In this document: positions 23,282 through 34,679 of the stretch, piece by piece
How the letters are laid out: every line of letters starts with the position of its first letter
Position numbering within the stretch: position 1 is the first letter of the stretch
Source of the DNA: Aquatica leii
Lineage: Eukaryota; Arthropoda; Insecta; Coleoptera; Lampyridae
Assembly: GCA_035610365.1 (NCBI GenBank)
Contig: CM069436.1
Coordinates: 60,217,505 to 60,281,504 of the forward strand
Reading direction: 5' to 3'
Length of the DNA stretch: 64,000 nt
The notes under the pieces: generated by a model
Database searches by the model: none
Told to the model about the DNA's origin: nothing
The model's input: the letters and a program-made list of their open reading frames with translations, nothing else
Program-made: the position numbers and the translations under genes

Positions 23282-24634
23282 CTAGCACTTACGACGCTTG
23301 CGACGCCGATGAAAGCGAAGAGAACGATTAGAAGAAGGAGATAACAAAGAATAATTAGAATCGACTGAAGAAGAAGATGCAAAAGCAAGAGAAGCGGCCT
23401 TTACACCCGGAGAAATAGTACGGTCCTTCTGTAGACGCGTAGACCTTGTAGCGACATCAGTGTTGGAAAGCTTCGTCCTACTTGGCAAAATGTGACGTGA
23501 CCTAAAAGGCTTGCTTCGTCGCGAATTCGAACAAGAACAATGCCGTATAAACTCAGCAACCTTAGGTCTCATATGAGGCCAGTAAAAGTGACGTCGAAGA
23601 GCTTCCAAAGTGCTCCTAACACTGAGGTGATCACAATTAGATGTAATGTGGTGATCCTGAATCAGTTGCTTGCGCTGGTTCGAAGGTACAACTAACTTCC
23701 AAACGCAAGGGTCAGAAGAGGAAATGCGTACACGTTTACATAAAAGATTTTTCACAACACACCAACGAGAGAAACGACGAGGAGAAGCAGTAACTTTAGA
23801 TATCATACCTAAATACCAAGGATCAGTAGTAGGCCTAATAATCCTAGAAACTGAAAAGAAATTAGGAGGAAGAGAAAGAAGAGAACGAACAGTACGTAAA
23901 GGCTTATCACCTTGAGAACGACAACGAACACAAGTATTGGGAGGAGAAGTAGTAAGAGAGCAAGTAGCAGACATAGCAGAAGAGACGGAAGTAGAAATCT
24001 TATCAGCAAAGACTACAGATGGCTTTTGAACTTTGTCACCAATCTCTGTTGTAGAGAAGTAGAAAGAATCGCGAGAATTGATGTTAGACTCCAAACGCTT
24101 GCCTAAAGAAATTAATTCAGCGATAGATTTGATGTCCATCAACGCTAAAGGAAGTTGATAGAACGGCGTTAAATTTCGACGAATAACCTTGAGCTGCATT
24201 TGCTCTGAGACTGGTTCAGCTAGCTGAAGAAAAAGGTATCGCATATTGGTAACGTAAGTACCAATGGTTTCGTTAGCTCCCATCGTACGACTGCGAATAG
24301 AATCCATCAAGCGCTCATCATAATCCAAAGGTAAAAACTCAGACTTCAACAAAGCAACAACATCATTCCACGAACGTAACGAACTTCGATTCGTCCTAAA
24401 AGCAAGAAGGGCTTTGCCAGATAAAACTTCAAAAGCTGAAAGAAAAAGTTGATGTTGTGAAACACCACGAGACAAACACAACTCGTCGATACGAATAAGA
24501 AATTCTATAAGTAAAGAAGGATCTTCACCCGAAAAAGTAACATTCCAATTACCTAAGTTCGTTTCGGAATCAGAGTCCGAAGAATTAAGAAATGGCGGTT
24601 CTTCGTCTGAAGAATACATAGCTAAAACAAACAA
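23282..24634 (-). CDS. Gag-integrase zinc-binding fusion protein of the inner gypsy element
   Basis: One uninterrupted frame of 450 codons. Residues about 1-190 are Gag: after an acidic start come GNWNVTFSGEDPSLLIEFLI, LSGKALLAFRTNRSSLRSW, FLPLDYDERLMDSIRSRT and IRRNLTPFYQLPLALMDI. From about residue 280 the sequence becomes the N-terminal region of a gypsy integrase: VWKLVVPSNQRKQLIQDHH, then CDHLSVRSTLEALRRHFYWP and HMRPKVAEFIRHCSC, the H2C2 zinc-binding motif with an imperfect last cysteine pair. The DDE core is missing; instead a Ser- and Arg-rich tail ends RFHRRRKRRKC. Protease, RT and RNase H have been deleted between the two parts. An open frame in an element with nearly identical LTRs suggests the fusion may be translated, perhaps as a structural, RNA- or DNA-binding Gag variant. 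That role is inference. Confidence 0.85.
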   Translation of the reverse strand: MFVLAMYSSDEEPPFLNSSDSDSETNLGNWNVTFSGEDPSLLIEFLIRIDELCLSRGVSQHQLFLSAFEVLSGKALLAFRTNRSSLRSWNDVVALLKSEFLPLDYDERLMDSIRSRTMGANETIGTYVTNMRYLFLQLAEPVSEQMQLKVIRRNLTPFYQLPLALMDIKSIAELISLGKRLESNINSRDSFYFSTTEIGDKVQKPSVVFADKISTSVSSAMSATCSLTTSPPNTCVRCRSQGDKPLRTVRSLLSLPPNFFSVSRIIRPTTDPWYLGMISKVTASPRRFSRWCVVKNLLCKRVRISSSDPCVWKLVVPSNQRKQLIQDHHITSNCDHLSVRSTLEALRRHFYWPHMRPKVAEFIRHCSCSNSRRSKPFRSRHILPSRTKLSNTDVATRSTRLQKDRTISPGVKAASLAFASSSSVDSNYSLLSPSSNRSLRFHRRRKRRKC

Positions 24635-25305
24635 GTAAACAAGAAACTAACCAAAGCAGTCAATTACGACTAAAAACTGCCACCACGTGCCTGACAAGAA
24701 CTCAAAATAACAGTAAGCCGTATCACTACCAAGTAAGTAATCCAATAAGGGAATAAATCAACTGAATCGACGTAGTCGAGTCAATCCAAAAATCAAAACG
24801 AAAGTCCGATTAAAAGAAACGTAAGCAAAGTGCTAATATACAATCAAACTGCAGCACTAAAGAAAAATACAGAAAAAGTAAAAGTTAATGAAGTAACTCA
24901 GACGTCCAGTCGAGTAGCAGTAACTAAGTAAAGAAAGCAAAGTAAAATCGAACCCACGTAAGACTCAGAAAAGATAAAAGAAATCAATAAAGCTAGAAGA
25001 ACTTATGATCGCCCACACTAAATCGATAGCAAGTCAACAATATAAACCACCTATTCCTGCTAGTAATCCTATACTAATTAGAGAAAAAAATCTAAACAGC
25101 AGAAAGAATTATACCGAATGAGAAATTCAATAAAAAGAAACGAAAAGTCGGGTAGCCAATTTGCTACACACTAAGTCTAGAGAAATTCGACAGTATAAGT
25201 TACCTATGAGTACCAGTAATCCTACGCTAATCACAATTAAAGAAAATAGCTAAAAGAAATGTAGTGAAATGAGAAATTCGAGGCCCCTAGGTTGGGCTGC
25301 CAATT
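24635..25305 (-). other. Leader of the inner gypsy element with primer-site candidate
   Basis: Long untranslated leader upstream of the gag-like frame. Directly next to the 5' LTR the minus strand reads TGGCAGCCCAACCTAGGGGC (about 25284-25303), a TGG-starting primer-binding site candidate close to but not identical to the Lys-type site of gypsy-1. The tRNA was not identified. Confidence 0.6.
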
Positions 25306-26626
25306 TGTTACAAGCTTTTGCTGGTTACGAACCTGCACGGCCAACTCTCAACAGTCGGAGAGAGGGGTAGGTTTTCTAGACAATAATGAGAATATAATTA
25401 AGGGCGTCAGAGCCTATCCAAAGTCAGTTCTGCTTGCTCACCACAGAATGGTAATAAACTTGTAACTAGATGTTAATTTCGTAACTGCTGAAAGAAACGA
25501 ATAAAAGGAAAAGAAACTCGATCGTTAACAACAATGGTACTTTAATTCCTCTATAAAGATAAATCTATTAACAACTAAATAATCAAATATACACCGGTAC
25601 TGTATAGAATATAGAAAAGAGCATAGCAGTAGGATCGGCAACTTACACTACACGTCAAACAAGCGTGTAAGTACTATAACATGTATAAAATTTTATCAGT
25701 AAATAACCTTAGCAATGATAATTGATTGTGGATATAAGCAGCAAGCGATAAGTAATTTATCTAAATTAATTTAGTAACAAACACAAGTAACAAATCAATT
25801 AGAACGTACGGTTAGCAAATATAATAAGTCGTGAGTTTACACCGTAGCGACCACGTATAAATAAGTAAAAAATTGACTTACCAAGTTCCAGAGTGCTTTC
25901 AGAAAAACGTTTTTCCTACGGCCTCCTGCAATTAAACTTCCTGAAAAACATAGACGTGTCTACCTGGCGACTCACAAACTACAAATAAAGACACATTTAA
26001 GGGACAGTAATTGAACCGACACTTATCGTCTGCTGTTACATTAATGTTACGCCTCTGGTGGTATTAAGTAATTGCCTTCGAATAGAATTCAATCGGATCC
26101 AGTAATTAAGATCTTCCGAACAATGTGATAGTCATCAAGGTGAAGATATTGCCTCCGAATAGAATTCAATCGTCTACAGTAATTAAGATCTTCCGCTTTC
26201 GCTTATAATTTCCCCCTTGAGGATTTTATGTAACGATACGAATACCCCTATTCATGAAGGTGGCACATGGCGCTAACCAAAAAGACATAAAAATTACCTC
26301 CAATCAAAGAAAGAACAAAATCACTCACCCTGCGTGGATGAAATCAATTACTTAAGAGAAACTACTAATTTCCATCGTGTCCCAACACGTGGATGATTCT
26401 TGAAAACGATATTCAATTCACGCAGACATAGATATTAACAGGTACGATGGTAAAGTGCAAAATGCCGGTCTGTCACCGGATGCCGTCTGTCAAATCAAAG
26501 TGACCAACGAACCCGATAGATGGCGTCAACACCTGAATCTAATTTTACGTCGAAAACACATAGGCGTACCTAATGACGATTTCAACCGTAACAGCAAAGG
26601 CGTACGTAATGAAAATTACCGTAACA
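25306..26626 (-). repeat. Inner gypsy 5' LTR (right copy)
   Basis: Same 1321 bp and same ends as the left LTR. Differences seen by eye include GGGCGTCAG for GGGCGCCAG and GTTAATTTCG for GTTAAGTTCG. On the minus strand it precedes the leader and gag, and so carries the promoter. Confidence 0.95.
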
Positions 26627-27005
26627 ACGTCACGCGTAACTCGTCTACTCTTTTCAAAAATGCTCCGATCGACAACCCTTTCGGTTCGCCCAAAAATTTA
26701 AAACCCCATTTATACATATGCACTGGCTTAAGCAAAACACCCGCGCAATTACTATATGTGTTTTCCGAAACAACGTTGACCAAACCCAAAGGAGTACTAG
26801 CGTGCGCATTAGCAATGTCTTCTTTATCAGAACCGCTATCCGATTGCAAAAATGAAACGGTATCGTTATACGACTTGCATAATTTTAAAGTTTTGTTAAG
26901 TGTCTCTGAAATTTTAAGAAGTTTAGTAATAGTGCTAGCCTTTTGAACCTTCTCTTCATTATTAGTTAGCGGTAACCGGTCGGCCCTAGCCATAAAATGC
27001 GACAA
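26627..27005 (-). pseudogene. gag: gypsy-2 (outer element) gag, proximal part
   Basis: The minus strand opens at Met 27005 with a Lys/Thr/Ser-rich segment, then an acidic DSGSDKED, and ends with KFLGEPKGLSIGAFLKRVDE, aligning with the IEFLIRIDELCLSRG block of the inner Gag. The frame is cut by the inner element exactly at the ACGT duplication (26627-26630) and resumes at 20069. This part is intact as a frame, but its continuation decays after 19800, so the gene is not functional. Confidence 0.8.
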
Positions 27006-27679
27006 ACGACTGTTTGTCTACTAAGTTTCTTTCAACTCTTGTCTTAAAATTATCAAATTTGAAGAACTTGTTTAGAAACCGATATCGATTTCTTGAGAGA
27101 GTACCTAGTAATATAGGGTAAGTAAAAAGCTTTTCAAGTAGCTCTTTACTACTCTGCAATACTCCTAGTCTAACTTCTTATATATTCTAATCGGGATGAG
27201 TTTCGTTATAAATATCAAAAAAAGTATTTGCTTTGCGGTTGGTTCTAGTGACAATAATGTCGAATATGTCTGCAGCAAAAAATAACATAAATGCATCTCT
27301 GATATTCTTAAACTTTTAGATGTAAGTCCTGTAGTACGCAAAAGCTTAGTTGGCTGTGAACGTCGGCTGTGTTTACATGTTGGTATTTTAGACTACTGGG
27401 TATTTACGGCCAGCTCACGATAAAATTGAAACAATTTCTATTCAGAGAGAAGGGAGGTCTAAATGACAAGAATGTTTTTAATTGACGTCAGATCTTGCTT
27501 TTGTTCGATCGCTACAGAAGCTTCAAAACTTGTACTAAAAATTCCGTCCATAAAGTTGGAGAAAAGAAGAAATGAACTAAATAGAACTAACATCACATTG
27601 AAGTGACTTATTTTACAATAACAAAAGATAAATAAAAATAGTATTAATAACGATTGGGTTTTATATTTGTACACACACG
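27006..27679 (-). other. gypsy-2 leader region
   Basis: Between the outer gag start and its LTR-like DNA. A short open frame (27674-27459) is hydrophobic and has no recognised domain. A primer-binding site could not be found. Confidence 0.4.
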
Positions 27680-28104
27680 AGAAAGTAGTTTAGTTTAATT
27701 AATTGTAAACATCGGTTATAAAAGCGCCGAAAGCACTGAGAACTTTCACTACATCTGTATAATTGTGAATTAGAAGAACACATATTTTCTCTTTAAATTA
27801 ATTAAATTAGTAATTATAATTAACTGTTTACATATCAGCTTACGTTAAAATTAAGTTAATACTAGAAGTAATAGAAAACAAATAGTTGTGAAAATTACCA
27901 AAATTATAAGCTAACATTCGTGAGAATCACCGTAGTGACCTCAAATAGTAATCAAATTTGACTTACCCAAATCCGGCGTTGAACTTTAAGATAAAGTTTT
28001 TCCAATAACTCACCTGTGATTAAACTAACCAACAATCGTGTCAATGTAGTCACTGACAAAAACTTGAATTTTTACAACAGAGTAAAATTTACTGTGAATC
28101 AAGA
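27680..28104 (-). repeat. gypsy-2 5' LTR remnant, cut by the Foldback element
   Basis: About 27885-28050 resembles the inner LTR (near 25810-25945): both read ...GTGAG-TACACCGTAG-GACC..., then TTGACTTACC, GTTTTTCC and CTG-ATTAAACT. It is clearly more diverged than the two inner LTRs are from each other. The Foldback element starts at 28105 within this similarity. Boundaries are approximate. Confidence 0.55.
28096..28104. repeat. 9-bp target-site duplication GAATCAAGA, left copy
   Basis: The same nine bases follow the right end of the element at 37406-37414. Nine bases is typical of Mutator-like and Foldback insertions. Confidence 0.92.
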
Positions 28105-28812
28105 AGGTCCGTGAAGTTGGCCGTACCCAGTCGACGGACATAAAAATACTTTACCTAGAAATTTTGTGCTAATATTGTGCTATTTATTGCTGATAATTAA
28201 AAATTTTGTGCTAGTATATTTATAAAGTTATTAACAAAAACAAATGGGTGTGGCCAACTTCACGCTGCCATACCCAGGTAATCAAACTTAATTTTTTTTA
28301 CTAAATAATTTTGTGCTGATTTTGTGCTATTTATTGCTGATGATTAAAAATATTGTGCTAGTATATTTAGAAAGTTATTACCAAAAACAAATGGGTAAGG
28401 CCAACTTCACGCTGCCATACACAGATGATCAAATTTTAATTTTTTTACTGAATAATTTTTGGCTAATTTTGTGCTAATTTATTGCTGATAATTAAAAATA
28501 TTGTGCCGGTACATTTAAAAACTTATTACCAAAAACAAATGTGTATAGTCAACTTTACACTGCCATATCCACATGATTAAATTTTAATTGTTTCGTGGAA
28601 TAATTTTGTGGTAATTTTGCGCTATTCATTGCTGCTAATTAAAAATTTTGTGCTAGTATATTTAAAAACTTATTAACAAAAACAAATGGGCACGGCCGTG
28701 TGAACATAATTTGTTCTAATTCTATTGTTGCAGCTAATTAAAAATGCTGTGCTCGCCAATTAACAAAAACGTTTTGCTGTATTAATAATCAAAAAATGCT
28801 TTACTAACCTTG
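28105..28812 (+). repeat. Left terminal inverted repeat with ~148-bp modules
   Basis: After a unique outer ~45 bp, three full modules and one partial follow. Each holds TTGTGCTA, ATTGCTGATAATTAAAAAT, CAAAAACAAATGGGT and CAACTTCACGCTGCCATA. The inner end matches the right arm through CGTTTTGCTGTATTAATAATC. Confidence 0.92.
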
Positions 28813-29771
28813 GTTCTTTTTTTATGTGTAGTACTGCCGGCAATATATTATCTAATGACATAATCAGACTATCACTTGATTGTTGTTGAGGACATAATAG
28901 TTTACTCTCAACCGATCGAGAACATTTGACAATTATAATTTACACTGTTGCATACTATATCAAATGAGAATCCTATAATATGATTTCTTAACGTTACTGT
29001 TTTTATAAATAGCTAGTTGTCTGACATGTCATGTTAGAGCTAAAATAAATCAAAAGAACAAGCTGCTTATTTGTTCAAAATGAAGTAAAATCGTAAACAC
29101 GAAAGCGGTCTTATGGTTAATACTTTTTTGAATAGAAAATTAGGTTAATGTTAATATTTTTATTTCACTTATTTTCTGCAATTCAAAAAAGATAGCAAAT
29201 CTTTAGAAAGTGAGTTATGTCTAAATCTGTACGTTTCATAGCTGTGTCATAACGCAGCTCTCGTAATTACGGCCAGAGTGGATCAAACCTTTAGTACAAA
29301 TTATGATTAAAATTTGATCAGAATCAAACCAATTACGGCCGATTGCACCAATATTTTAATGTTATACTTAGTGGTAAATTACATTTAATTGTCATAAAAG
29401 CAATTGTTACAAAAATTAGTTAATCTGATAAGTATAATTCAAAAATTTTGTTGATGAACGCCACTAATCATTAGTATGTACTGAAACAATGCCCAACTCT
29501 GATTACGACTATACAATTCTTCTAATCCAACAATGTCGATCATCAAAGTTGATTGTTATCGACCGGGCGATACCGTCTTGACAACTGAGAATTCAAATCA
29601 GCAAAAACGGTTGGTCATGTTTAGTGGCGGTGGTCACTAGTCATGTTAATATTTATATTTCAGATGTAAAATGCAGTTTATTTGTACTAATTAAGAAAAT
29701 AAAACGGTTACAAGTAATGCTTAACTAAATACTATATACTAATAATGCCACATTAAAGATATCACTGGGGT
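28813..29771. other. Foldback 3' noncoding region
   Basis: AT-rich sequence between the left inverted repeat and the stop of the transposase-like gene. A small pair of ATTACGGCC motifs occurs near 29265 and 29330. No reading frame is supported. Confidence 0.6.
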
Positions 29772-32700
29772 TCATTCTATGCATTTTTTTTGCATGTTGT
29801 CATATTTTTCCCACGTCCACGGTGATCTTCTAACTAGTGCAAAATAATGCCCCAAACCTTTTTCATTAACAGGTGGAAGAAACGCAATTGCTGCTGTGAA
29901 CTTATAATTTCTGTCTCCTAACTCTAATATGAACGGAATATCATTTAGCTTACACGAAAAACACTTCTCAATACCAGTTTCTTTATCTCCAAATGCGAGT
30001 GGTTCAATAAAAATAATATCTTTATATTTAGTTTGAATTGTCATATTTGAATTACAGCACATTTTGATAGGTCTCTTATTAAATTTGGCGTCTAAAGCAA
30101 GTTTTAAATTACGTATTCCATTTTCAAGGATGAATGGACATGCCATTATTTTGGGAAATTTCTGACTATATGTTTGTCTACATTTTTCACATTTTCCTTC
30201 TTCGGCGTAAGATGTAACTTTTAATTTGGTTAGCAAATATATAATATTTGTTTCGCAGTTAACAATCGTAATAACACCATTAGTTATAGGAAAATGTGAA
30301 GCAAGGGTTGTAGCTCGAATATCATATGCTTCTTTAGTAACATTTTTTGTAGCTAATATGTAGGCTACTCTGTATAGTCCTGTAAGAGAATTAATATTAA
30401 TATTTTCGAAGCCTCTTTTACTGTCACAAAAGGCTGCAGCTGTAGCTTGCGCCAGACTATCAAAAGCACAGGTATTCGATAAACTAATTACAGTTTTGTT
30501 TCTTCTTGTGACAGGTGTCTCGATCTTTGCTCCATTTTGAAGTACTCCAATTTTAGTTAGCTTAGAAACAGAAGAATTTGTGTCCATAGTGGACCATTCA
30601 CTTTCTGGATTTAAATAAATACTGGTTTTTTTTTCGATTTTGATAAAATTCCTCTCCAGTTTTCTGATGTGTTTAGTTCCTGAATTACAGGGTCTACGTC
30701 CTAGAGATTAAAGAAAAATATATTTTTTTCTAATTTAAGCTAATAAAGTACCTTAACTGTTTGCTGATCTCCACTTTCGCATAGTAATCGACTGCTAACG
30801 TTCAATGAATCTAGTTCAAATAAAGTTATATATTTACTCGTAGGAATATTATTCGTTGGCAACACTAACCTTTTATTTTATATCTCTCTTCATCGGTAAT
30901 TTTTTTGTCAGGTTTTGCAGTACACTCTTGATTGTTGATATTATTCTGTAAATAAAACAAAAATTATAGAACATTTACAGGGAAGTAAAAAAATCCATTG
31001 GAATTGGAGCTTTTGTAATACATGGAGTGATTGTAGAAGATTCCGTAATGCTTTGGTTATTATTAATGAAGTTTTAAATCATATTGCAGTAATAAAGTAA
31101 ATATTGTGATATTGTCCTTTTAAATTAGCAAAATGACACTTAAGTTAAGACTATAAAAACAATTTACCTTAATCTCCTGTCCCTGAGATTTGAAATTAGA
31201 ATTTCGAAAATAAGGCAATCCGCTGGCCAAATTCATTGTACCTAGTATTAAGTGTCGTTAGATATTCATTTTGTATTGTAGAACTTACCTCTTATCAAAT
31301 TTATGTGCTCAACGACAAATTTGTCTATACGTTTATTTGTTTGTCTTGACAATAATCTTTGTTTTAAGTCATTGAAGTGGCTCTCAACGGAAGCGGATGA
31401 AGCAGTAACATTTCCATACCCAAAGTGCTGGACCATAATAGCACTCCAGAATGGAAGGCTAATATAAAATATGCAAATGAATATACTTCTAATCTAATAT
31501 TGTATTCGATAACGTACGTATAGCACAGAACCTTTATACGTGATGCTATTTTTGGAAGGTACATTAAGTTGTCTCGGTCTCCTTCATCTTTAGTTGCCAA
31601 ATGTTTAGCCTCGTCCAATGATTCTTGTACCCAAGTTTTTATTGTATCCGTTGTATAGATATCTTCAAATGTGTCTTGGACATCTTTCTCAAAATCTGTA
31701 TCGATCTCTGCCATAGAATCTACAGCAATTTGCTGCAGTCCACATGCAAATTTTTTTTAAAAATTATTTTTCATTTGTTCGCAAATGGTAGGCCGGCCAT
31801 CAGAAAGGTTCCCTTCTGTCTCGCTTAAAGCAGTAACAAATAGGCTCAAAAGAATTTCTTTCGTCTCGTTTAAATGTGACGTTAAAATAAGTTGTCCGAT
31901 TCCTCTTAAATAAATTTGTCTAATTCTAGGCCTTATAATAGATGGATGTATTTCTCTCCAAGAGCCAACGGCTTTTAATAAATGAGCAACATCAACCCTT
32001 ATGTAACAAGTTGGTAGAAATTCTCTTTTACCATTTAGAACCATCATACATTTTTTTAAATATCCACTAGTGTCTAACGTTCCTCAAAAAGCTCTACAAA
32101 CCGCATTTAATAAAGCATATGAAAAGTCGACTACTACTTCTTTTGGCTGAGTTGCTCCAAGACGTCGCCATTCAGACAACCAATAGTGTATAGCGCTAGC
32201 ATTGTGTCTTTCACTTATCATTTGAACAACCGGTACTTGACCTTCACTTTCACCTTTCAACTTTATAACTCCGCAATAAAGGAGTAAGTGGCCAGATGTA
32301 GATTTATTTTCTCTGGGTGTTTTGGACACTACAGATCCAGTTGCATCGATAAAAATAGACGGTTTTTTGTCTTTTTGCATATTCATTATAAAGTCTGATT
32401 TGGTCAGGTAGCCAATAATGAATAAATACTTTGTATATTCCTATTTCGTGAATGATTTTGTCATATGGATCGTGTTGAGTCATTCGAACCAAAGCTCGAA
32501 AGGGATCTGAATCAATTCTTTCTTGGATACGAAATTCTGATTTTAACTTTCTTAGAGTATTAAGTTTTGGGAGCACAGGCGGTTCATCGTCAAATGAATC
32601 CATAAGGTTAGTTGCCATTCGTTTACGAATCAGGGAAGTGCTGTAATTCTTTTCTATCATATCTCGAGCAAGTTTTTGTCTTGAAATGGCCGTAATTTGT

Positions 32701-33379
32701 CGTTTTTTTGTGTGGGGAATATTTTCTTGATATCCTAATAAAACACAATCTAAAATTAACCCTGTTGTACAAGGGTCGATTCCCTGGCGGTTGTTTACAG
32801 AGCATGTAAGTGTAGCACTGCATTCTTTGCACTCTGCCTTAATGCGTAAAAAATATTTGCAAGAAGATGATCTTGCAACATAGTGTCTTTTGTAAATGGA
32901 CAATTTAATCTTGTTGCTCTCCAAAGTGCTAAACTAAAAATATCTGACCACGCATTCTTTTTTAATCTGGAATAGGTTCTAGGTTTATTCATCCTTCCTT
33001 TTTCCGTCCTTTTAACAGTATGATCATTAGGCTGAGCTTCCATCCATTCTTCTTTTGAAATAAAACACTGAAAACGTTTGCTGTATTTCTGTAACTCTTT
33101 TTCTTTTTCAGATGTTTCACTAATACTACCACCTGACGTACTATCATTGGTTTCGTCTAACAAACTTATATTTTCTTCTTTATTCTTTATGGTAATATTG
33201 CGCAATGTTATGGTATAAAGAGTTTTGCTGTTGCACTCTAATTTATATTTGTTTATAAGATAACCCCATTCTTTTGAAGATAGTGGTAAAACCTTTCCGC
33301 CTTGAAGATATATATCTTTACTCAACCCGAGGGCTTCCATAATTTTAACAGTATGTGCTTTTCTTGGTCGACCAGCCAT
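29772..33379 (-). pseudogene. Mutator/NOF-type transposase with C-terminal C19 peptidase-like domain
   Basis: A five-exon minus-strand gene model: 33379-31518, 31458-31289, 31241-31168, 30945-30870 and 30700-29772. All four introns are GT-AG and phases agree at each junction. It totals about 1030 codons, close to the ~120-kDa NOF protein. It starts MAGRPRKAH. A DDE-like core follows: Asp in IFIDATGSVV (32345), Asp in VVVDFSYALLNAV (32126), a Cys/His-like block RVDVAHLLKAV, and Glu in SASVESHFNDLKQRL (31383). The last exon has a cysteine box (SNTCAFDSLAQ), CxxC/CC zinc-type pairs and a histidine box (GHYFALVRRSPWTWEKYDNM), as in ubiquitin-specific proteases. Exon 1 is broken: frame changes near 32925 and 32395, in-frame stops near 32081 and 31757. 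The last four exons are open. The C19 assignment is by motif only. Confidence 0.8.
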
Positions 33380-34533
33380 TTCGAAATACTAGAATAACAT
33401 TCGAAATCAAACACCTTCGCGCTTCCGGCAATTTTGCAGATTACTTCAATTTTTTATTAATGGAAATAGTAGTAATCTAACCGAACATAGAATAAGAAAA
33501 TATCTTAATATTAGCTGTACCAGAATGAGTTATTTTGATTGGTTATTGGTTTCCGATATAACTACCCGGTGATTTTAAAAATGAACCAATTTCTTTAAGC
33601 CATTTCAGAGGTGTTGTTATGAATACAAAAGAAGTGTTAAATATTTGAATGCAATGGCATATTTTAAATTTTTTAAGGCTGGGTTTTTTTAATAATGGTC
33701 CTAATTAAGAATGTTTAAATTGAACAGACTAGTATCTTTAAGACTGCGGTTTAATTGCAATTTTTATTATAGAACTAGACATAACAGATAGTATTTATTT
33801 TAGAAAGGTTTACCGATAAACTTCTCTAATAGACATTTTCACCACAGCGCTTTTTGAGAAGAAATTAATAATTATTAAAATAGGTTACGCTTACCTTATT
33901 TACAGCTTCTAAAAGCACGAACAAAACAACACTAGAATTGTAGTTGTAGAATCACTTTCCGAAAATTATGCTCTAATAAAATGCGTCAACATATGTATAT
34001 AACCGTTTCAATTGGAATATTCGATATCCTTTTTATTCAAACAATAGTGCTTTGTGACACAATTGCAGAGATAAGAAAACTAAGGGTTTAAAATAAGCCG
34101 TTATTAAAAACAATAGCTGGTTCTGTTTCTGTGCTAAGTATAAGAAAGGGTTTACAATTTTGTATTTTCATGTACACATATTGAAAAGTTATAAATTTAA
34201 AAATCTGTTTTATTTTATATTATTAGCCTGGATAATAGATACATTTAAATAAAAATATGAAAAACACAATATGAAATAATTTTACCTAAACACAAGTAGA
34301 AAGGATTAAAGTTGTAGCTAACTTCATCTGTTTCTAGAATAACTCAGAAGACGTAAATTTTGGAATCAAAGTGTTCAAATCAGTATTTCAAAAGCTATTA
34401 AATTATGTTTCAAAAATAGATATAAGAAATAGTAATGGTGCAATAACAAAATTATTTGTTTTTTTTATAAAATCTGTAATAATTGCTAACAACGTTTTAA
34501 TTACAAATATTTAATAACAGTAAAAATTATACC
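33380..34533. other. Foldback 5' noncoding region
   Basis: Upstream of the transposase start; no coding potential seen. Would contain the promoter of the minus-strand gene, but no clear TATA-initiator pair was identified. Confidence 0.5.
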
Positions 34534-34679
34534 GTAAATAGCTATAAACGGTGGTGACACGTTGACATTAGTTTAACATCCGCGAATTTCAAAATATGCT
34601 TTGAATTATTCACCACAACGTAAAAGGACATTGGGGGTAAGCAATGTCAATGCAATTATGCAAACGCCACCAGAGTGAA

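Larger units (their letters stand above)
20070..26626 (-). mobile_element. Young, non-autonomous Ty3/gypsy element (inner element)
   Basis: 6557 bp bounded by two LTRs of 1321 bp each and a 4-bp duplication. The element reads right to left. By eye only about five base differences separate the LTRs, which indicates a recent insertion. Between them lie a leader, one open gag-like frame and about 1.9 kb of C/A-rich noncoding DNA. Protease, RT, RNase H and the integrase core are absent, so mobility must rely on enzymes supplied by a relative. It is inserted in the gag of an older related element. Confidence 0.93.

Noticed and set aside
21443..23388. Several hydrophobic minus-strand open frames that look like membrane proteins
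   Set aside because: They overlap in different frames, have Phe/Leu/Ser-rich low-complexity sequence and arise from A/C-rich DNA read on the other strand.
26455..26946. 163-codon plus-strand open frame
   Set aside because: It starts in the inner gypsy LTR (the same start occurs at 21219 in the other LTR) and runs antisense through the outer gag, so it is a chance read-through.
28155..28760. Regularly spaced repeats that could suggest a CRISPR-like array
   Set aside because: Unit length is ~148 bp with no spacers, units occur inverted at the other end of the element, and the DNA is eukaryotic. They are Foldback arm modules.
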